This document shows positions 13,642 through 18,972 of a stretch of DNA of 18,972 bases, piece after piece. The stretch's first letter is position 1. Each line of letters begins with the position of its first letter. The DNA is from Sva-25 sp039714995. GTDB lineage: Bacteria > Pseudomonadota > Gammaproteobacteria > Chromatiales > Chromatiaceae. The notes beneath the pieces are model-generated. The model worked only from the letters and a program-made list of their open reading frames with translations, was not told the origin of the DNA and did no database searches. The stretch is taken from the NCBI GenBank assembly GCA_039714995.1, contig JBDLII010000023.1, forward strand, positions 1 to 18,972, read 5' to 3'. The translations under genes were made by a program, and so were the position numbers.

Positions 13642-15645
13642 ATGAAGCGAATTTTCATCGTGCTGGCTGGTTTCCTGTTTTTCCTGCTAGTGGCAACACC
13701 AGCGCTGGCTGAAGAGCGCGTCACGATCAACTTCAAGGATACCGATATCCGCGAAGTTGCCGAGATGGTCTCCAAGGTGACCGGCAGAAATTTTCTGGTC
13801 GATCCACGTGTCAAGGGCAAGGTGACTGTGATCTCCGCTGAGCCCATCGATGGCGAACAACTCTATTCGACCTTTCTGACGATCCTGAAGACACATGGTT
13901 TTATCGCCGTTGACGAGGGAGAGATTGTGCAGATTCTTCCAGCCAGCGGCGAACGGGAGCATGCAACCTTCAGCGAGAGCGTCCGCTCCGATATCTCCAG
14001 TCATGAGGTCGAGGTCCAGGTTATCCCCGTCAAGCATGTCCCCGCCGTGCAGATGGTGCCGATCTTGCGCCCTCTGGTGGAGAAGGAGGGGCACCTTGCG
14101 GCCCATGCGAACTCCAACAGCCTGATCGTTGCGGCCAGCAAACGCACCATCAACAAGATCCACGATATGCTCGAGACACTGGACCAGGCGGCGGAATCGC
14201 AGATCGACACCATCAAACTGCATCATGCGGACGCCTCCGAGATCGTCAAGACGCTGCAGACGCTGGTTGCCTCCGGAACCAGGGCGGGTGGAAAGGGCGC
14301 AGCCGGGCAGGGAGGCAGCAAACTGGTTGCCGATACCCGCACCAACTCGCTGCTGGTCTCCGGCAACAAGGGCTTTCGCGAGAAGATCGCGCGCATCGTC
14401 AGACGTCTCGATTCGCAGGTCAAGGATACCCGCAATATCCATGTCGTTTCGCTGCGCTTTGCCAATGCGGCGGACCTTGCGCCGATCATCGAGAAGCTGG
14501 CATCCGAGCGTAGCACTCCGGGAGCACCCGCCAAGGGCAAGCCAGGAGCTGCTCCCGAGCTGACATCGGTACAGGCCGATGAGCAGACCAACAGCCTGAT
14601 CATCACCGCGCGCCCGGACAAGATGAGCGACTTGCGCAGCATCATCAGCAAGCTGGATGTCCGCCGCGCCCAGGTGCATGTCGAGGTGATTATCGCCGAG
14701 CTGTTTCGCGTCAAGGATGCCGAGCTCGGCATACAGTGGATTTCGGCAAACAACGATCTTCTTGATGTCGTCCGCGACACTGTCGACGATGACACTGACA
14801 TCAACATCAACCAGGATGACAGCTCCGTTTTTTCAGAATTTTCGCAACTGGGGGTAGGTTCGATCGTGGGATTGATCAGCGGTGGAGACTACTCCTTTCT
14901 CGCCCTGGGACGCGCGCTCGACAACGATTCGGACGTCAATATCCTCTCCACACCGAGCCTGCTGACGATGGACAACGAGGAAGCGGAGATCACAGTCGGC
15001 CAAGAGGTGCCTTTCGTCACCGGCTCCTTTACCAGCACCGGTGACGGGTCCAACCCGACCAATCCCTTCCAGACGATCGAACGGGAGAACGTGGGACTCA
15101 CGCTGAAAATCACGCCGCAGATCAGTGAGGGCGATGCCGTCAAGCTCAGCATCGACCAGGAGATCTCCAACATCAATCAACAGCAGACGGCGAACCTGGG
15201 CCGCGGAGAGATCATCACCAACCAGCGCACGATTAAAACCAACGTGATCGTCGATAACAAGAGCATCCTTGTGCTTGGCGGGCTGATCGATGACGTGGTG
15301 ACAGAGACCGAACAGCGTATCCCCTTCATTGGCGATATCCCGATACTGGGAGAGGCGTTCACGCACCGTGGCACGAACAAATCGAAACGTAACCTGATGC
15401 TCTTCATCCAGCCAACCATTCTGCGCAACAATCGTCAGAACCTGCATGCCACCGGCAAACGCTATCGCGCGATGCGCGAGGCCCAGCTTGACAAGTACCA
15501 GAAGGGCGTGCCACTGATCGGCGAAGCCGAGCAGCCGCTGATGAAGCCCCGTGACGATAGCGGGCATGTCATCGAAGACAGCAAGATGATTCCTACTGAG
15601 TATCCTGTTTATGTCGAGCAGGAGTTCGAGGTCTGGTCACACTAA
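13642..15645 (+). CDS. gspD: Type II secretion system secretin
   Basis: Outer-membrane channel of the T2SS. The ATG at 13642 is chosen because it starts a signal peptide of 23 residues (MKRIFIVLAGFLFF... ending TPALA) with GGAG upstream; an in-frame ATG at 13618 would overlap gspC and spoil it. The mature protein begins with the N0 domain (VTINFKDTDIREVAEMVSKV) and continues with N1-N3 repeats, each with the NSLIV/NSLLV/NSLIIT signature. Flexible Gly/Ala/Lys linkers occur in N2 and N3. The secretin core follows (LSTPSLLTMDNEEAEITVGQ, VGLTLKITPQIS, SILVLGGLIDD). 667 residues is normal. A pilotin-binding S domain is not obvious after the core. Confidence 0.96.
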   Translation: MKRIFIVLAGFLFFLLVATPALAEERVTINFKDTDIREVAEMVSKVTGRNFLVDPRVKGKVTVISAEPIDGEQLYSTFLTILKTHGFIAVDEGEIVQILPASGEREHATFSESVRSDISSHEVEVQVIPVKHVPAVQMVPILRPLVEKEGHLAAHANSNSLIVAASKRTINKIHDMLETLDQAAESQIDTIKLHHADASEIVKTLQTLVASGTRAGGKGAAGQGGSKLVADTRTNSLLVSGNKGFREKIARIVRRLDSQVKDTRNIHVVSLRFANAADLAPIIEKLASERSTPGAPAKGKPGAAPELTSVQADEQTNSLIITARPDKMSDLRSIISKLDVRRAQVHVEVIIAELFRVKDAELGIQWISANNDLLDVVRDTVDDDTDININQDDSSVFSEFSQLGVGSIVGLISGGDYSFLALGRALDNDSDVNILSTPSLLTMDNEEAEITVGQEVPFVTGSFTSTGDGSNPTNPFQTIERENVGLTLKITPQISEGDAVKLSIDQEISNINQQQTANLGRGEIITNQRTIKTNVIVDNKSILVLGGLIDDVVTETEQRIPFIGDIPILGEAFTHRGTNKSKRNLMLFIQPTILRNNRQNLHATGKRYRAMREAQLDKYQKGVPLIGEAEQPLMKPRDDSGHVIEDSKMIPTEYPVYVEQEFEVWSH

Positions 15646-17207
15646 TGCAGGAGCAGATCACAGTAGAGCCAGTTATTCTTGAGCCGCAAGCCGATGCGCC
15701 TGATGAAGAGAGCCAGCAGCAGAAGCGGCTCTCCTATAGCTTTTCACGCCGCTTCGGCCTCATCCTGGATGACGAGAGTGACGAGCAGGTGATCATTGCC
15801 AGGCCAGACTACAAGCCGCGCTACTATGCGGAGGTGCGGCGTTTGCTGGCGACAAAGACGCCTCTGCGGGTTGTCGATGAGCAGCAGTTCAACCGCCTGC
15901 TGCAGTCGCAGCAGGAGCAGAACGCCACTTCGGCGATGAGTGATGTCGAGGGGCTGGACTCCGAACTCGATCTGCATCGCCTGGTTGACGAAATCCAGGA
16001 GCCGGAAGATCTGCTGGAGAGCGCTGACGATGCGCCCATCATCCGCCTGATCAATGCCCTGCTGACTGAAGCCATCCGCAATAACGCCTCCGATATCCAT
16101 ATCGAGCCCTACGAGAAGAGGCTGCGCATCCGTTTTCGCGTCGACGGCTCGTTGAAGGAGGTGCTGCAGCCGGAACGCAAGCTGGCGTTGCCGATCATCT
16201 CGCGCATCAAGGTCATGGCAAAACTGGACATCGCCGAAAAGCGTCTGCCGCAGGATGGCCGTATATCGCTGAAGCTGGGCGGCAGGGCAGTGGATGTGCG
16301 CGTCTCCACCATCCCCTCGGCGAATGCCGAGAAGGTCGTCATGCGCCTGCTTGACAAACAGGCGGGAAGACTCGAGTTGAAGCACCTGGGGATGCCGGAG
16401 GCGATCCGCCGCAGCATCGAATACGAGATCCAGCAACCGCACGGCATCTTTTTGGTGACAGGCCCGACCGGCTCAGGCAAGACCACCAGTCTCTACGCCA
16501 TGCTCGGCAACCTCAACGATCAGGTCCGCAACATCATGACGGTTGAGGATCCGATCGAATACTACATTGACGGCATCAACCAGACACAGGTAAAAAGCAG
16601 CATTGGCATGACGTTTGCCGCCGGCCTGCGCTCCATTTTGCGCCAGGATCCGGATGTCATCATGGTCGGCGAAATCCGCGACCTGGAGACCGCAGAGATT
16701 GCCGTCCAGGCGAGTCTTACCGGACACATGGTTTTCTCGACCCTGCACACCAATACGGCCATTGGCGCCATTACCCGCATGCGCGATATGGGCGTCGAGC
16801 CCTTTCTGCTCTCATCCAGTCTCAATGCCGTGATGGCGCAGCGGCTGGTGAGGCTGCTGTGTGAAGATTGCAGGGAGGGAAGCATTGCCGATCAGGCGGA
16901 GTGCCAGCTGATGAGCATCGGTTGTGATGAGGCGCCGTTGATCTACAAGGCCAAAGGGTGCCGTAGTTGCAACTACAGCGGCTATTACGGGCGGACGGGA
17001 ATCTACGAATTCATCCATATCGACCGCAAATTGCAGCGCCTGATCCACTCCCAGGCCAGCGAGCAGGAGATGCTGGAGCACAGCCGTACCAAGAGCGACA
17101 CCCTTCAACAGATGGGGTTGCAGCTGGTGCTGGATGGCCGCACCTCGCTGGACGAGGTGGTGCGCGTCGCCGGACTCGAGGATGACACTGCTGGCGGGGT
17201 TGAATAG
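15645..17207 (+). CDS. gspE: Type II secretion system ATPase
   Basis: Cytoplasmic hexameric ATPase that powers pseudopilus assembly. The 520 residues show an N-terminal N1E-like domain (about 28-90), then DIHIEPYEKRLRIRFRVDG, Walker A GPTGSGKTTS (from 273), the aspartate box (MTVEDPIEYYIDGINQ), Walker B QDPDVIMVGEIRD and the histidine-box region (TLHTNTA). A tetracysteine zinc site is C406-x2-C409-x29-C439-x2-C442, the mark that separates GspE from PilT-type ATPases. The ATG overlaps the gspD stop by one base (TAATG), implying coupling. Confidence 0.97.
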   Translation: MQEQITVEPVILEPQADAPDEESQQQKRLSYSFSRRFGLILDDESDEQVIIARPDYKPRYYAEVRRLLATKTPLRVVDEQQFNRLLQSQQEQNATSAMSDVEGLDSELDLHRLVDEIQEPEDLLESADDAPIIRLINALLTEAIRNNASDIHIEPYEKRLRIRFRVDGSLKEVLQPERKLALPIISRIKVMAKLDIAEKRLPQDGRISLKLGGRAVDVRVSTIPSANAEKVVMRLLDKQAGRLELKHLGMPEAIRRSIEYEIQQPHGIFLVTGPTGSGKTTSLYAMLGNLNDQVRNIMTVEDPIEYYIDGINQTQVKSSIGMTFAAGLRSILRQDPDVIMVGEIRDLETAEIAVQASLTGHMVFSTLHTNTAIGAITRMRDMGVEPFLLSSSLNAVMAQRLVRLLCEDCREGSIADQAECQLMSIGCDEAPLIYKAKGCRSCNYSGYYGRTGIYEFIHIDRKLQRLIHSQASEQEMLEHSRTKSDTLQQMGLQLVLDGRTSLDEVVRVAGLEDDTAGGVE

Positions 17208-17241
17208 CACAGTGTCCGCGCTCGAAGGAGTAGTTGTGTAG

Positions 17242-18477
17242 ATGGCTGCATTCTCATGGCAGGCGCTGGATCAGAAGGGACGCATCCAGAAGGGCGTCTG
17301 GGAAGCAGATTCACCCCGGCACCTGCGACAGCGCCTGCGCAGTGATGGCTTGAACCCGGTCTCCATGGAGGAGGTGCGCGGCAATCGCTCCGCCCTGTCG
17401 GGAACCACGACTTCAAGGGAAAAAAAGCGCTCGGCCGTCGATCGCCGTCTCAACCCGACCGATCTTTCGATGTTCACCCGTCAGCTGGCGACTCTGCTGC
17501 GTTCGCGCCTGCCAGTCGAGAAAGCGCTGGGCGTACTCTCCTCGCAAAGCAACAAGAGGTGGCAGCAGCATCTGTTCACGGCCCTGCGCTCCCGCGTGAC
17601 GGAAGGATCGTCGCTTGCTGATGCATTTCGCCAGTTCCCGCAGGCCTTTCCTGAATACTACGCGGCAACCGCTGAGGCGGGAGAACAGTCGGGCAGCCTC
17701 GAGATCGTTCTGGAACGGCTGGCCGACTATGCCGAAGAGGCGAACGCCACCCGCCAAAAGGTGAAGCTGGCGCTGATCTATCCTGCCGTTGTGAGCGTTG
17801 TTGCACTGCTGGTCATCGTCGGACTGCTGGTATTTGTTGTGCCGAAGATGGTGGAGACCTTCGAGCATATCGGTCAGGAGCTGCCGCTGCTGACGCGCAT
17901 CATGATCAGCACCAGCGATTTTCTGCAGCAGTATGGCGTCTTCCTGCTGCTGGGCATCGTGCTGCTGATCCTGCTCTTCTCGACCGCGATGAAACGTGAG
18001 AACTTCAAGAAGCGCGTGCAGCGGCTATTATTGACACTGCCGCTGGTCTCCCGTGTTATCCGCGAGGTCAATACCTCCAGATTCTTACGCACCTACGGTA
18101 TTCTATTGAGCAGCACCGTCTCGGCTACCCAGGGGATGATGATTGCTGCGCATGTGCTCGGCAGTCTGCCGATTCGTGATGCCCTGATGGCCGCCTCTCG
18201 GCGCGTCAGGGAGGGGGCCAGTATCGGCAACTCGTTGACGAATACCGGCTACTTTTCACCAATGACGCTGAACCTGGTCGCCAGTGGAGAGGCGGCGGGC
18301 AATCTTCCCGAGATGCTGGAACGCGCCGGCGAGGGGCAGGAGCGCAGCCTGCAGGCAATGGTTTCGTCACTGGTCGGCATCCTCGAACCGCTGATGATCG
18401 TCGTGATGGGTACAGTCGTTATGCTGATCGTACTGGCGGTGTTGCTGCCGATCTTCAAGATGAACAGTATGGTGTAG
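17242..18477 (+). CDS. gspF: Type II secretion system inner-membrane platform protein
   Basis: Polytopic platform protein that couples GspE to pseudopilin insertion. The 411 residues contain two GspF repeats: the first around MFTRQLATLLRSRLPVEKAL, the second around SRFLRTYGILLSSTVSATQG. There are three membrane helices at about 177-200, 230-247 and 380-405. EYYAATAEAGEQSGSLE and NLVASGEAAGNLPEMLERAG are the paired conserved motifs. The ATG at 17242 has AAGGAG 11 bases before it, and a 34-base gap follows gspE. A short repeat and hairpin island begins 3 bases after the stop. Confidence 0.96.
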   Translation: MAAFSWQALDQKGRIQKGVWEADSPRHLRQRLRSDGLNPVSMEEVRGNRSALSGTTTSREKKRSAVDRRLNPTDLSMFTRQLATLLRSRLPVEKALGVLSSQSNKRWQQHLFTALRSRVTEGSSLADAFRQFPQAFPEYYAATAEAGEQSGSLEIVLERLADYAEEANATRQKVKLALIYPAVVSVVALLVIVGLLVFVVPKMVETFEHIGQELPLLTRIMISTSDFLQQYGVFLLLGIVLLILLFSTAMKRENFKKRVQRLLLTLPLVSRVIREVNTSRFLRTYGILLSSTVSATQGMMIAAHVLGSLPIRDALMAASRRVREGASIGNSLTNTGYFSPMTLNLVASGEAAGNLPEMLERAGEGQERSLQAMVSSLVGILEPLMIVVMGTVVMLIVLAVLLPIFKMNSMV

Positions 18478-18480
18478 AGA

Positions 18481-18501
18481 GGTTTTAGGTTTTAGGTTTT
18501 A
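18481..18501 (+). repeat. Three perfect GGTTTTA repeats after gspF
   Basis: Three perfect 7-base units GGTTTTA in tandem begin 3 bases after the gspF stop. They belong to the same TTTTAGG-type motif found at 5049-5080, 12195-12217 and 12602-12628, and lie within the gsp gene cluster. Confidence 0.8.
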
Positions 18502-18510
18502 AGGCCGTAG

Positions 18511-18537
18511 GGTGCAATTTGCGCAGCGCATTGCACC
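18511..18537. repeat. GGTGCAAT hairpin between gspF and gspG
   Basis: An 8-base-pair perfect stem, GGTGCAAT (18511-18518) with ATTGCACC (18530-18537), closes an 11-base spacer that itself contains GCGC-A-GCGC. No T-run follows, so it is not a typical terminator. It may attenuate transcription into gspG, mark an RNA-processing site, or be a dispersed palindromic repeat. Confidence 0.65.
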
Positions 18538-18579
18538 GTAAGAGGATAGAGTTCACTTCATATATTTGGTATTCAGGAA

Positions 18580-18972
18580 ATGAAAAAACGCAACAAGAGC
18601 AGGCAATCAGGTTTTACACTGATCGAGGTCATGGTGGTGCTGGTCATCATCGCCATCATGGGCACCTTTGTGGCTGTCGAGGTGATGGACAAACCCGAAC
18701 AGGCGCAGCTGACCAAGATCAACAGTGATATCGACACCTTTGGTGCGGCGCTCGACTTTTACAAGCTGGAGCATTATCAATATCCGACAACGGATGAGGG
18801 ACTTGCCGTGCTGGTTCCAAAACATATCAAGAAGATGAAAAAAGACCCCTGGAAGCGCGATTATTTCTATATCAGCCCGGGTCGTGACGGCAGCGAATAC
18901 GAAATCTACACCTTGGGCAGGGATGGTCTCGAAGGTGGGGAGGGCATCGACAGCGACATCAGTAGTGCAACG
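18580..18972 (+). CDS. gspG: Type II secretion system major pseudopilin (3' truncated)
   Basis: Major pseudopilin subunit of the T2SS. 131 codons are visible, and the frame is open to the window end. The leader is MKKRNKSRQSG, with prepilin peptidase cleavage before F12, and E16 (mature E5) is present in FTLIEVMVVLVIIAIMG. The C-terminal part shows YPTTDEGLAVLV, DPWKRDYFYISPG and the calcium-loop region EGGEGIDSDI typical of GspG. AGGAA abuts the ATG unusually closely. It is separated from gspF by 102 bases holding the GGTTTTA repeats and the hairpin, so it may have its own or an attenuated expression level. Confidence 0.95.
   Translation, partial: MKKRNKSRQSGFTLIEVMVVLVIIAIMGTFVAVEVMDKPEQAQLTKINSDIDTFGAALDFYKLEHYQYPTTDEGLAVLVPKHIKKMKKDPWKRDYFYISPGRDGSEYEIYTLGRDGLEGGEGIDSDISSAT

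Noticed and set aside
18481..18501. Telomere-like interpretation of the GGTTTTA repeats
   Set aside because: Only three units, internal to an operon, with similar tracts elsewhere in both orientations; no sign of a replicon end.

Overview
The window reads as an 18.97-kb stretch of chromosome from a sulfur-oxidising gammaproteobacterium. The housekeeping proteins (Cca, RNase T, MlaA, TrpS, ScpA/ScpB, RluB) and the type II secretion genes are all of gammaproteobacterial type. A secreted Gly/Trp/Tyr/Arg-rich protein resembling sulfur-globule envelope proteins points to a sulfur oxidiser (Chromatiales or a related symbiont-type lineage). The lineage is inference; no rRNA or other decisive marker is present.

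Layout. (1) 1-4982, + strand: the 3' part of an Atm1-type ABC exporter, cca, a NarX-like sensor kinase and a NarL-type response regulator. The first three overlap by 4 bases each and look like one operon. (2) 5085-6354: a single-domain rhodanese (+) converging on RNase T (-), with a long inverted repeat between them. (3) 6482-7924: mlaA and the putative sulfur-globule protein, each apparently transcribed on its own. (4) 8079-12200: a compact operon of M50 protease, trpS, scpA, scpB and rluB, with gaps of 8 and 1 bases and two overlaps. (5) 12201-12704: the only long non-coding stretch. It holds a 234-bp palindromic element with 14-bp terminal inverted repeats and an 8-bp near-perfect target duplication, enclosed by oppositely oriented TTTTAGG-type repeats. 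(6) 12705-18972: gspC-D-E-F-G of a type II secretion system. gspG is cut by the window end, and a repeat and hairpin island separates gspF from gspG.

How the genes work together. The kinase and regulator form a two-component pair whose kinase lacks the periplasmic nitrate-sensing domain and instead carries a four-cysteine cluster in its GAF region, suggesting cytoplasmic redox or metal sensing. Rhodanese and the globule protein fit sulfur metabolism. The trpS-scpAB-rluB block covers tRNA charging, chromosome condensation and 23S rRNA modification. The gsp genes build the inner-membrane platform, ATPase, secretin and major pseudopilin of the secretion machine.

Most of the window is conventional. 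The parts most worth a second look are the MITE-like palindrome at 12293-12526, the GGTTTTA repeats, the predicted iron-sulfur tryptophanyl-tRNA synthetase, the cysteine-cluster kinase, the MlaA without a lipobox, and the composition of the globule-like protein. I found no CRISPR array, tRNA, rRNA, prophage or obvious undescribed defence system.
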